A stretch of 45,359 nucleotides of DNA, taken from LSUCC0057 sp048549915 (GTDB lineage: Bacteria > Pseudomonadota > Gammaproteobacteria > Pseudomonadales > Porticoccaceae). The stretch lies in NCBI GenBank assembly GCA_048549915.1, contig JBLYYE010000030.1:1-45359 (forward strand), in the 5' to 3' direction. The translations under genes and the position numbers were made by a program. The notes beneath the pieces were generated by a model that worked only from the letters and a program-made list of their open reading frames with translations, searched no databases and was not told where the DNA came from. Of this stretch, positions 7,233-15,371 are shown piece after piece; position 1 is the first letter of the stretch, and the number at the start of each line of letters is the position of its first letter.

Positions 7233-8560
7233 CGGGTGCTGCCAACACTGATATCGACAGCAGGCAAAACAGTACTGCTCACCTCGCCAAAACCTATTCG
7301 CCGCGCATGTTCAGCTTGGCACCAACCCTTTAATATCAGAGTATCACCATCCTCAATGAACAGCCGCTGCTCACCGTTGGGCAGCGTGATGGGTTCCTTG
7401 CCTCCGCGGGTGAGCTCTAACAAAGAGCCGGCCTGTTCGTGTTGTGGACCAGATTGAGTCCCGCTGCCGAACAAGTCACCCGCGCGCAGGTTACAACCGT
7501 TAACAGTATGGTGAGCAACCATCTGTGCCACTGTCCAGTAGGAGTCGCGAAAGTTCGATCGACTCAGACTAAAGGGGGGATCGCCTGCGGCGCGCATCGC
7601 GGGTGTTTGTAGCAGCGCCTCGAGTTCAATAGCAAAGCTACCACTTTCACTATTCGTCGTTGAGCTAAGGTAAGGGAGAGGTTGCGGGTCACTTGCATCG
7701 CGCTCAAAAGCTACCCGAAAAGGTGCTAGAGCCTCTTGAGTGATGATCCAAGGCGAGACGGTAGAGGCGAAGTTTTTGGCTAGGAACGGCCCTAATGGCT
7801 GATACTCCCAAGCTTGTATGTCTCGAGCTGACCAGTCGTTAAACAGACACATACCAAAAACATGTTGGTAGGCATTATCGATTGAGACAGGTTCACCTAG
7901 AGAGTTTCCGGCGCCAATGAAAATGCCCACTTCAAGCTCATGATCTAGACGTTTACAGGGGCCAAGCGATGGAACCTCTGCTTCAGGTGCTTTAGTTTGT
8001 CCGTTGGGACGGCGAAATTGTTGGCCGCTAACATCAATACTTGAAGAGCGCCCGTGGTAACCGATAGGTACCCATTTGTAGTTGGGTAGTAGCGGATTGT
8101 CAGGGCGGAAAAGCTGACCCACCCTTGTAGCGTGGTGTATGGAGGAGTAGAAATCTGTGTAGTCGCCAATGGTGCAGGGCAGGGCGTATTCAGCCTCTCG
8201 CTGAGGAACTAGCAGAGGCTCAATCGATGCTTGCAACTCAGAGCCGACACGCAGTCCTCGCGAGAGGGCCAGTCTCAGTGCTGACCAGTACTGTTGCCCT
8301 GCTTCCATCAATGCATTGAGAGTCGTCTGCCGGCAGAGTTGAGCTGCTTGATTAGCATCACCCTCGAACAGATTGGTTTCGGCGATAGCCGCAAGGTCGA
8401 CAATGTAGTCGCCTATGGCGACACCTCCGCGCCATGCTTCGTCACTATCGGTTCGACGAAAAATAGCGAAGGGAAGATTTTGGATTGGGAAGTCGCTGTC
8501 AGCGCGATTGGCGCTGTCTTCCCAGCTAGTGAGGCTAATTTGGTGCGTTTCGTTAAGCAT
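7229..8560 (-). CDS. fahA: Fumarylacetoacetase
   Basis: FahA hydrolyses fumarylacetoacetate to fumarate and acetoacetate, the last step of homogentisate breakdown. The protein has 443 residues, close to the usual 420-440. An SH3-like N-terminal domain is followed by the catalytic domain. Residues matching the mammalian active site are visible: D136 in DYTDFYSS, H143 in HHATRVG (catalytic base), E208 and E210 in DHELEVGIFIG, and D242 in NDWSARDIQAWEYQPLG. These form the metal site. ATG at 8560 is preceded by AGGA. It lies 21 bases after the VOC gene and overlaps maiA by four bases, so the three form one operon. Confidence 0.97.
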   Translation of the reverse strand: MLNETHQISLTSWEDSANRADSDFPIQNLPFAIFRRTDSDEAWRGGVAIGDYIVDLAAIAETNLFEGDANQAAQLCRQTTLNALMEAGQQYWSALRLALSRGLRVGSELQASIEPLLVPQREAEYALPCTIGDYTDFYSSIHHATRVGQLFRPDNPLLPNYKWVPIGYHGRSSSIDVSGQQFRRPNGQTKAPEAEVPSLGPCKRLDHELEVGIFIGAGNSLGEPVSIDNAYQHVFGMCLFNDWSARDIQAWEYQPLGPFLAKNFASTVSPWIITQEALAPFRVAFERDASDPQPLPYLSSTTNSESGSFAIELEALLQTPAMRAAGDPPFSLSRSNFRDSYWTVAQMVAHHTVNGCNLRAGDLFGSGTQSGPQHEQAGSLLELTRGGKEPITLPNGEQRLFIEDGDTLILKGWCQAEHARRIGFGEVSSTVLPAVDISVGSTR

Positions 8561-8581
8561 TGAAAATTCCTGGCTTCTAGA

Positions 8582-9121
8582 TTAATCGTCGGTGAACTCT
8601 GTTTCGTGTAACCAAGCGGCGTGACGCGGAGCTTTTTTAGTGCGGCTCCACTCTTCAAGCATAGCGGGTGCGACTGCGTGTAAACGATCTAAATCTTCGC
8701 TGCTGGCAGTATTGGTGGCCAGTTCTAGGCGATGGCCGCTGGGGTCGTGGAAGTAGATTGATTGAAATATCGCATGGTCGGTTGGGCCAAGCACTTCGAT
8801 GCCCGCGGCCTCTAAGGAGGTCTTGGCTGCGAGAAGTTCTTCGAGTGTCTCTAATTCCATAGCGATGTGCTGCACCCACGTGGGTGTATTGCGATCGCGG
8901 TCCATCTGCGGTGAGTTAGGCAGCTCAAAAAATGCCAGCACATTACCCATGCCGGCATCTAAAAAGATGTGCATATAGGGGTCCGGTTCTTTGGTTGAGG
9001 GGACCAAATCTTCGGCAATTGCCAAAACAAAATCCATACCGAGATGTTTTTGATAGAACTCAACGGTTTCTTTGGCGTCGTTACAACGGTATGCGACGTG
9101 ATGTAAGCGCTTGATGTTCAC
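8582..9121 (-). CDS. VOC-superfamily protein with glyoxalase-I-like metal ligands
   Basis: This is a 179-residue protein of the vicinal-oxygen-chelate fold with two beta-alpha-beta-beta-beta modules. GTG at 9121 was chosen because GAGGAG lies six bases upstream; the longer frame lacks a ribosome site. Probable metal ligands are H8 (LHHVAY), E66 (AFFELP), H85 (VQHIAMEL) and E133 (HRLELAT). The 19- and 48-residue spacings between the last three are nearly those of glyoxalase I (H5, E56, H74, E122 in E. coli). Ring-cleaving VOC dioxygenases instead use two His and one Glu. The gene opens the fahA-maiA operon, so it likely serves aromatic degradation, but its reaction cannot be read from the sequence. 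Options are an isomerase or lyase on a pathway intermediate, or an unusual ring-cleaving enzyme. Confidence 0.8.
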   Translation of the reverse strand: MNIKRLHHVAYRCNDAKETVEFYQKHLGMDFVLAIAEDLVPSTKEPDPYMHIFLDAGMGNVLAFFELPNSPQMDRDRNTPTWVQHIAMELETLEELLAAKTSLEAAGIEVLGPTDHAIFQSIYFHDPSGHRLELATNTASSEDLDRLHAVAPAMLEEWSRTKKAPRHAAWLHETEFTDD

Positions 9122-9237
9122 AGAGGACTCCTCGTTTGCGCGAAAGATAACAATTTCACAGCAATATAGCATGGCGGTTAGGTCAAATTAATGCCTGCCG
9201 GTAAATGCTCTGTTTCCAAATGCGGGGAGTGTCGCAA

Positions 9238-11313
9238 TCAGGCAAACAGCGACTTTAATGCATCTAAAGACTGCTTGGCGGTTTCGCGTTGTTGCTCGGC
9301 GCTCGACTCAATATGATTGCCGATAATGGTCAGATCGCCCTGCGGCAGTTCGGCGATGAAACGGCTCGGGTCTGGCTTGATAGATTCGCCAAACTGGGTG
9401 CGCGACTTGGCACACGTCATGGTAAGAGTGCGTTGTGCCCGGGTGATACCAACGTAGGCGAGGCGTCTCTCCTCCTCAATACTGTCTTGCTCGATACTGC
9501 TGCGATGTGGAAGGATCTCCTCTTCCATGCCGATTAAAAATACATGGGGAAACTCCAAGCCTTTCGCCGCATGCAGAGTCAGAAGTTGGACCTTGTCGTC
9601 TTGTGCCTCTTCTTCCTGGCGGTCGAGCATGTCTCTCAGCACCAACTTGGCGACGGCTTTTTCGAGCTGGTTGCCGCCATCCTCGAGCTGTTCTTCAACG
9701 GTTTCACCAAACAGGCTCTCTTCGGCGCTAGCCATGACTTGTTCCAGCTGACTGAGCAGCAGGTTGACGTTCTCCCAGCGTTTTTCCGCCACTTTGCTAC
9801 TGCTGGCATTCTGGTTGAGCCAGCCGAGATAATCGATATCCTCTAGAAGTTCGCGAATTGCCGCCATCGGCTGGCCACTAAAGGCTGACCGTTGGGCGTT
9901 GTCCAGCCACTGCTTGAACTTCTTTAGCCGCTCTAAGTTTGCTGTGGGTAGCTGTGCGGCTAAGCCGAGCTCGTCAATGGCGGCGTAGAGGCCAATATCG
10001 CGTTGATTGGCATATTCGCCAAGTTTCTCTAATGTGGTTGGACCAATTTGGCGGCGAGGGGTATTGATGATACGCAAAAAGGCGTTGTCATCGCTGTTGT
10101 TGGTCAGCAGGCGCAGATAGGCCATGACGTCTTTGATTTCGGCCTTGGCAAAAAACGATTGGCCACCGGTAATTTGGTAGGGAATATGTTGCTGCTGAAG
10201 CTTCAGCTCGAGTAACCGAGCCTGATAGTTGCCGCGGTAGAGCACCGCGAAATCGCGGTAGTGACAGCGCCGTTTGAGACGCATATCGATAATTTCGTTG
10301 ACCACGCGCTCACATTCGCCATCTTCATTCTCGGTGTGCAGTAGGCGCAATGGGTCACCGGGCCCCAGCTCGCTCCACAGCGATTTTTTAAAAAGATGCG
10401 GGTTGTTGTCTATGAGGGTATTAGCCGCGCGCAGGATTCGGCCAGTAGAGCGGTAGTTCTGCTCTAATTTGATAACCCTCAGAGCCGGGAAATCGGTCTG
10501 TAGCTGTTCTAGATTTTCGGGCCGTGCACCGCGCCAAGCGTAGATAGATTGATCATCATCGCCCACTACCGTGAGTGATTGGCGCTCACTAATGAGCAAC
10601 TTAACTAACTCGTATTGGGCGAGGTTGGTATCTTGGTATTCGTCTACCAACAGGTAGCGAATGCGTTTGCGCCAGCGCTGAAGTACCTCTGGGTGATTGC
10701 GCAATAGCAGTGCTGGTGCGGTGATTAGGTCGTCAAAGTCTACCGCGTTGTAGCAGCGCAAAGAGTGTTGGTAGCGTTTGTAGAGCGTCGCAATGTGCTG
10801 TTCGCCAGCGCTTTGAGCGGTTGATATGGCCATCTCCGGTTCGGTCAGGTTGTTTTTCCAGTTAGAGATAGTGTTTTGTACGGTGTCGAGCAGATCCTCT
10901 TCCAGCTCAGTGTGGCGGATCATCAACTCTTTGAGAATTTTTCGACAGTCCTCTTGGTCGAGGATAGAAAAGCCGGGTTTGTAGCCCATGACTCTCAGCT
11001 CGCGGCGAATGATATTCAGCCCCAAGGTGTGAAAGGTGGAGACAATTAGCCCCTTAGACTGGCTACCTGAAACCAACTTGCCCACGCGCTCTTTCATTTC
11101 TCGGGCGGCTTTATTGGTAAACGTCACCGCGGCGATTGAGCGGGCAGGGATGTCGCACTGCTCTATAAGATAGGCAATTTTGCGAGTTATAACACTGGTT
11201 TTGCCGCTGCCAGCACCCGCCAAGACCAGCAGTGGGCCATCGATATAATTGACGGCCTCACGCTGTTGCGGGTTGAGATTTGAGCGCGCAGCTTGATGAG
11301 CTGGATCAGCCAC
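9238..11313 (-). CDS. rep: ATP-dependent DNA helicase Rep
   Basis: This superfamily 1A 3'-5' helicase has 691 residues (E. coli Rep 673). Rep strips proteins from DNA ahead of the fork and interacts with the replisome. The Walker A motif is LAGAGSGKTS (about 32-40). IAAVTFTNKAAREMKERVG is motif Ia, and LLVDEYQDTN is motif II. VVGDDDQSIYAWRGA is motif III, EQNYRSTGRIL motif IV, LTLHAAKGLEFPHVF motif V and YVGITRAQRTL motif VI. ISNWKNNL and STFHTLGLNIIRRE favour Rep over UvrD. It begins with GTG at 11313, six bases after the valS stop, with no strong ribosome site, which suggests coupling to valS. It is the last gene of a minus-strand block starting at pepA. Confidence 0.95.
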   Translation of the reverse strand: MADPAHQAARSNLNPQQREAVNYIDGPLLVLAGAGSGKTSVITRKIAYLIEQCDIPARSIAAVTFTNKAAREMKERVGKLVSGSQSKGLIVSTFHTLGLNIIRRELRVMGYKPGFSILDQEDCRKILKELMIRHTELEEDLLDTVQNTISNWKNNLTEPEMAISTAQSAGEQHIATLYKRYQHSLRCYNAVDFDDLITAPALLLRNHPEVLQRWRKRIRYLLVDEYQDTNLAQYELVKLLISERQSLTVVGDDDQSIYAWRGARPENLEQLQTDFPALRVIKLEQNYRSTGRILRAANTLIDNNPHLFKKSLWSELGPGDPLRLLHTENEDGECERVVNEIIDMRLKRRCHYRDFAVLYRGNYQARLLELKLQQQHIPYQITGGQSFFAKAEIKDVMAYLRLLTNNSDDNAFLRIINTPRRQIGPTTLEKLGEYANQRDIGLYAAIDELGLAAQLPTANLERLKKFKQWLDNAQRSAFSGQPMAAIRELLEDIDYLGWLNQNASSSKVAEKRWENVNLLLSQLEQVMASAEESLFGETVEEQLEDGGNQLEKAVAKLVLRDMLDRQEEEAQDDKVQLLTLHAAKGLEFPHVFLIGMEEEILPHRSSIEQDSIEEERRLAYVGITRAQRTLTMTCAKSRTQFGESIKPDPSRFIAELPQGDLTIIGNHIESSAEQQRETAKQSLDALKSLFA

Positions 11314-11319
11314 CTGGAT

Positions 11320-14190
11320 TTAGCCGAGTTCCGCGATGTGCTGACGCTTAGCTTCAAACTGCACTAGCGACGCTTGTAGGTCTGCCAGTTTGGCACGCTC
11401 CTTGTCAACGACCTCGACAGGGGCATTGTCGACAAATTTGGCATTGCTCAGTTTGCCGCTCAGTTGCTTGCTCTGCGAGCTGAGTTTGTCAATTTCGCGA
11501 TCCAATCTCGCCAATTCAGCGTCTACATCAATAAGCCCAGCCATGGGTACCAGTATCTGCAGATCGCCCGCCAGTGCGGTGGCACTCAAGGGAGCATCGG
11601 CCTCATCTTCCAGCCAGGTTATCGACTCGAGATTGGCCAACTTGCAGAGGAATTGACGGTTTTCATCCAATCGCTGTTTGTCGCTGGCCGAGCCATTGAG
11701 GAAAAATACTGCCAAAGGCTTGCCGGGCGAGATATTCATTTCGCCGCGAATAGTGCGCACGCCGAGTACGACGTGTTTTACCCAGTCGATATCAGCCTCG
11801 GCAGCGCTATCGATCAAGTTCTGATCACTTGCCGGATAGGGCTGGAGCATGATGGTATCGCCTTGCTTGCCGGCCAGTGGCGCGATGTTGTGCCAGATTT
11901 CTTCAGTAATAAATGGCATTAACGGATGTGCCAAGCGCAGCAGCGCTTCGAGTACGCGTACCAGGGTACGGCGCGTGCCGGTCTGCAATTTGGCGTCGCC
12001 ATTTTCATCCCACAGCACCGGCTTGGAGAGCTCCAAATACCAATCGCAGTATTCGTTCCAAGTAAATTCGTAGAGCGCCTGTGCGGCGAGATCGAACCGG
12101 TAGCTATCGATGGCTTGTGTCACCTCGAACTCAGTGCGCTGTAGGCGCGAAACAATCCAGCGGTCAGCCAAACTCAAGTTGAAGTCGCCGCTGTCAGTTT
12201 GGTCGCAGTCGTGTTCAGCGGTATTCATCAATACATAGCGAGCGGCGTTCCACAGCTTGTTGCAGAAGTTGCGATAACCTTCGAGACGCTTCATGTCCCA
12301 GTTGATATCGCGGCCAGTGGAGGTCAGTGCGCAAAGGGTAAAGCGCACTGCATCGGCGCCGTGTGGCTCGATACCGTCGGGGAACTGTTTCTCTGTGCGC
12401 TGGCGAATTTTCTCCGCCTGCTGGGGTTGCATCATATTGCCGGTGCGTTTTTCCAGCAGCGGCGCTAACTCGATTCCGTCGATCATATCCAGTGGATCGA
12501 TGACATTGCCTTTTGACTTGGACATCTTCTGCCCTTGCTCGTCGCGAATCAGGCCATGCACATAAACGGTCTTAAAGGGAACTTGCGGCGTGCCATCTTC
12601 GTTTTTTATGAAGTGCATAGTCATCATTGCCATGCGCGCTACCCAGAAAAAGATGATGTCAAAACCGGTAACCAGTACATCAGTAGGGTGAAAGGTCGCC
12701 AGGCGTTGAGTCTGTTCTGGCCAACCTTGGGTAGCAAAAGTCCACAGTGCCGAGGAGAACCAGGTATCCAGTACATCGTTGTCTTGGCTCAGCGGTCGAT
12801 CGCCGAGTTGGTGTTGTTCGCGCACCGCCTCTTCGCTGCGCCCTACATAGACTGCACCGCTTTCGTCGTACCAGGCCGGTATGCGGTGACCCCACCACAG
12901 TTGCCTGGAGATACACCAATCTTGTATGTCGCGCATCCACGCAAAATACATATTTTCATACTGCTTGGGGACAAACTCAATTTGGCCGTTCTCAACAGCT
13001 TCAATAGCCGGTTTGGCGAGAGTTTTAGCGTCCACATACCATTGATTAGTGAGCATCGGTTCGATCACTACGCCGCCGCGATCGCCATAGGGGATAGTCA
13101 TCTGGTTTTCTTCAATGCCAACTAGCAAGCCGAGTTGCTCGATATCGGCGACGATCTCACGTCGTGCAGCAAAACGCTCCATGCCGCAATATTTTTCAGG
13201 CAGTGCGCCATCTAGATCACTATTTTCACTGCCATCGCTGTTCATACACTCTGCAATCTGGCGAATGTCGCCATTGAATGTGAGTATATTGATCATCGGC
13301 AACAGGTGGCGCTGACCTACTTCATAGTCATTGAAGTCATGTGCTGGGGTGATCTTTACGCAGCCGGTGCCTTTCTCCATGTTGGCGTGTTCATCGGCGA
13401 CGATCGGAATGCGTCGGCCGACAAGTGGCAGTTCAACAAACTGGCCGATTAAGCTCTGGTAGCGCGGATCTTGCGGATTAACCGCGACACCGGTGTCGCC
13501 CAGCAGTGTCTCTGGACGAGTGGTGGCGACTACAATAAAGTCTTCTCCAGCAGCTGTGGTTGCGCCATCTGCCAGTGGATAGCGGATGTGCCACATTTTG
13601 CCCTTAACCTCGCGGTTCTCCACCTCAAGATCGGAGATGGCTGTGTGCAATTTTGGATCCCAGTTGACCAGGCGCTTGCCGCGGTAGATCAGACCGTCTT
13701 GGTAAAGTTTAACAAACACCTCTTGGACCGCTTTATAAAAGCCGTCGTCCATAGTGAAGCGTTCGCTCTGCCAGTCTACCGAATTGCCCAGGCGGCGCAT
13801 TTGTTGGGTAATAGTGCCGCCGGACTCCTCCTTCCACTGCCAAATTTTCTCGACAAATTTTTCACGGCCAAGAGCTTCGCGCCCCGGCTGTTGTTCGGCG
13901 GCTAATTTGCGCTCGACAACCATTTGCGTTGCGATGCCGGCGTGGTCGGTACCGACTTGCCAAAGTGTACTTTTACCCTTCATGCGCTGGTAGCGGGTGA
14001 GGGCATCCATAATGCTGTGCTGCAGTGCATGGCCCATATGTAAGCTGCCGGTGACATTGGGTGGCGGTATGACTATGGAGTAGGCATCGCTGGGATCGCA
14101 ATGCTCATCTTGCGGGGCGAAATAACCGCGCTCTTCCCACTGCTGGTACCATTTTTTTTCGATTTGGTCGGGTTGGAAGGTCTTATCCAT
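11320..14190 (-). CDS. valS: Valyl-tRNA synthetase
   Basis: ValS charges tRNA-Val. It is a class I synthetase of 956 residues (E. coli 951). The HIGH-type signature is PPPNVTGSLHMGHAL (42-56). The KMSKS loop KMSKSKGNV lies near 553. The editing (CP1) domain contains ATTRPETLLGDTGVAVNP and ITPAHDFNDYEVGQ. The anticodon-binding domain follows, and the last ~70 residues form the valine-specific C-terminal coiled coil (MAGLIDVDAELARLDREIDKL). The pepA-holC-(unknown)-valS order is that of pseudomonads. A 225-base gap with tandem repeats separates it from the upstream gene, so it may have its own promoter. Confidence 0.98.
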   Translation of the reverse strand: MDKTFQPDQIEKKWYQQWEERGYFAPQDEHCDPSDAYSIVIPPPNVTGSLHMGHALQHSIMDALTRYQRMKGKSTLWQVGTDHAGIATQMVVERKLAAEQQPGREALGREKFVEKIWQWKEESGGTITQQMRRLGNSVDWQSERFTMDDGFYKAVQEVFVKLYQDGLIYRGKRLVNWDPKLHTAISDLEVENREVKGKMWHIRYPLADGATTAAGEDFIVVATTRPETLLGDTGVAVNPQDPRYQSLIGQFVELPLVGRRIPIVADEHANMEKGTGCVKITPAHDFNDYEVGQRHLLPMINILTFNGDIRQIAECMNSDGSENSDLDGALPEKYCGMERFAARREIVADIEQLGLLVGIEENQMTIPYGDRGGVVIEPMLTNQWYVDAKTLAKPAIEAVENGQIEFVPKQYENMYFAWMRDIQDWCISRQLWWGHRIPAWYDESGAVYVGRSEEAVREQHQLGDRPLSQDNDVLDTWFSSALWTFATQGWPEQTQRLATFHPTDVLVTGFDIIFFWVARMAMMTMHFIKNEDGTPQVPFKTVYVHGLIRDEQGQKMSKSKGNVIDPLDMIDGIELAPLLEKRTGNMMQPQQAEKIRQRTEKQFPDGIEPHGADAVRFTLCALTSTGRDINWDMKRLEGYRNFCNKLWNAARYVLMNTAEHDCDQTDSGDFNLSLADRWIVSRLQRTEFEVTQAIDSYRFDLAAQALYEFTWNEYCDWYLELSKPVLWDENGDAKLQTGTRRTLVRVLEALLRLAHPLMPFITEEIWHNIAPLAGKQGDTIMLQPYPASDQNLIDSAAEADIDWVKHVVLGVRTIRGEMNISPGKPLAVFFLNGSASDKQRLDENRQFLCKLANLESITWLEDEADAPLSATALAGDLQILVPMAGLIDVDAELARLDREIDKLSSQSKQLSGKLSNAKFVDNAPVEVVDKERAKLADLQASLVQFEAKRQHIAELG

Positions 14191-14369
14191 GGGCTTTTCG
14201 GTCCTGCATTGGGCGTTTAATAGGTGTGTTCGCGCAGCGGCGCGAGCGGCCGACGATTATAATGGGTGGGCCGCTAGTGGGCTAGCAACGAATGGCTTTG
14301 ATCTAACAAAATAGCCCGCATTAGTGACTGCTGTTCTGGTAGACCGACGTTAACATTAATAAGCACTGC

Positions 14370-14433
14370 AACGCGGGTGCTTTTCCGCGCTTTAACGCGG
14401 GTGCTTTTCCGCGCTTTAACGCGGGTGCTTTTC
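14370..14433. repeat. 24-bp tandem repeat, 2.7 copies
   Basis: The unit AACGCGGGTGCTTTTCCGCG plus CTTT occurs at 14370-14393 and 14394-14417, identical, with 16 more bases at 14418-14433. Each unit can fold as a hairpin (CGCGG ... CCGCG) around an eight-base loop. The repeat spans the 3' end of the unknown gene 14416-14925 and supplies its stop codon, then extends into the space before valS. Confidence 0.9.
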
Positions 14434-14925
14434 AGCAGCCAGGCGCTGGTGTTCAATTTCCACAGCGTCGGCTATTTTCTCTTTTAGCAAGCGCCGCAAG
14501 CCAGGCAGGTAGCGCTCAACGACTTTATCGATGACAACATTGAGATGGTCTTGGGTGAGGGCGTCGACACTGGGCTGGCCAGAAAAAAGTTGGTGTTGTG
14601 ACTCGGCAAATTTCTGCATCTCGCGAAGCTGTCGATTAATTTCATGGACAACCGATTTGGAAAGGGCGGGTATCTGTAATTTGTCACTGGTTTTAACCTG
14701 TGCTGGCGCTTTGGGTTGTTGCGGTGTCGATGCAACAGGCGCGGGCTGCTCAGGCTGTTGCACAGCGGTGGCGGTGCTGCGAAGTTGCGCCACCAGGGCG
14801 CTCTGGGTCTGTTCTAATTGTGCGAGAAGTGACTCAATTTCATCGGTGGCGCGCTCTTTGCGCGGCGCACTGTGTCTTTCGACAGGGTTGCCACCGCGAG
14901 TCACCAGGCGCGGTCCGCGTGTCAC
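14416..14925 (-). CDS. Conserved hypothetical protein between holC and valS
   Basis: This 169-residue soluble protein has three visible parts. The first is a basic N terminus (TRGPRLVTRGGNPVERH). Next comes a helical stretch (ATDEIESLLAQLEQTQSALV) and a Pro/Gln/Ala-rich linker (about 55-75). Last is a helical C-terminal region with SKSVVHEINRQLREMQKF and VVERYLPGLRRLLKEKIA. No enzymatic motif is seen. Pseudomonads carry an uncharacterised gene at the same place between holC and valS, so the position is conserved. The GTG start at 14925 overlaps the holC stop by four bases. The reading frame ends inside a 24-bp tandem repeat, so the last residues (EKHPR) are repeat-encoded and the original C terminus may differ. 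Confidence 0.8.
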   Translation of the reverse strand: MTRGPRLVTRGGNPVERHSAPRKERATDEIESLLAQLEQTQSALVAQLRSTATAVQQPEQPAPVASTPQQPKAPAQVKTSDKLQIPALSKSVVHEINRQLREMQKFAESQHQLFSGQPSVDALTQDHLNVVIDKVVERYLPGLRRLLKEKIADAVEIEHQRLAAEKHPR

Positions 14926-15368
14926 GCGCTAATACCTTCTGGCTGAGCGGGGAATTTTGCCGACAGATCGTGGAACTCCAGCGGGTAACCGCGCTGTTTG
15001 TAAAAGGCGAAACGTTCGCGTTTGGCTTGTTGGTAGAGCGGCTCGCTGTGGATCACTTCAATGACTCGTTCGAAGCGGCTAAACCAGTTGGGTGTTTCGC
15101 TGCGCAGATTGATCAGCAGCTCGTGATGATCGCCTGGCTCTTGCTCAGCAACTATCGCGATAGTATCGCTGGGGTTGTGGCTGTGGGCAATAAAAGCGGC
15201 GGGTTCAACCGCCCAAAGCTGTTCAGAAAGTGCTTGCGCTTGCTTATCACTGTCGACCATGCAGAGTACTTGTTGTCCGCGCTGGGCTGCCTTAAAAATT
15301 AACTGGCAGACCAGCGCGGCTGCGGCGGCATGATCACCGCCGACCTTGTAAAAAGAGACATTAGTCAA
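14922..15368 (-). CDS. holC: DNA polymerase III subunit chi
   Basis: HolC (148 residues; E. coli 147) links the clamp loader to single-stranded DNA-binding protein and binds the psi subunit. Family features are the N-terminal VSFYKVGGD, the stretch RGQQVLCMVDSDKQAQALSE (E. coli: ...vlvaceDe.qA..LDe.LW), LWAVEPAAFIAHS and LLINLRSETPNWFSRFERVI. The start is TTG at 15368, three bases after the pepA stop. There is no clear ribosome site, so it probably depends on coupling to pepA. pepA-holC adjacency is conserved across gammaproteobacteria. A candidate psi partner is encoded at 32874-33596. Confidence 0.93.
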   Translation of the reverse strand: MTNVSFYKVGGDHAAAAALVCQLIFKAAQRGQQVLCMVDSDKQAQALSEQLWAVEPAAFIAHSHNPSDTIAIVAEQEPGDHHELLINLRSETPNWFSRFERVIEVIHSEPLYQQAKRERFAFYKQRGYPLEFHDLSAKFPAQPEGISA

Positions 15369-15371
15369 CGC

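Noticed and set aside
9146..9160. GATAACAATTTCACA upstream of the VOC gene, identical to part of the lac operator/cloning-vector region.
   Set aside because: The match is only 15 bases and flanking sequence does not continue into lac or vector sequence. The region is the natural promoter area of the VOC operon, so chance is the simplest view.
14274..14456. A minus-strand frame with the repeat KSTRVKAR, looking like a repetitive basic protein.
   Set aside because: It is produced by the 24-bp tandem repeat in an out-of-frame reading and overlaps the end of the coupled gene behind holC; no ribosome site is seen.
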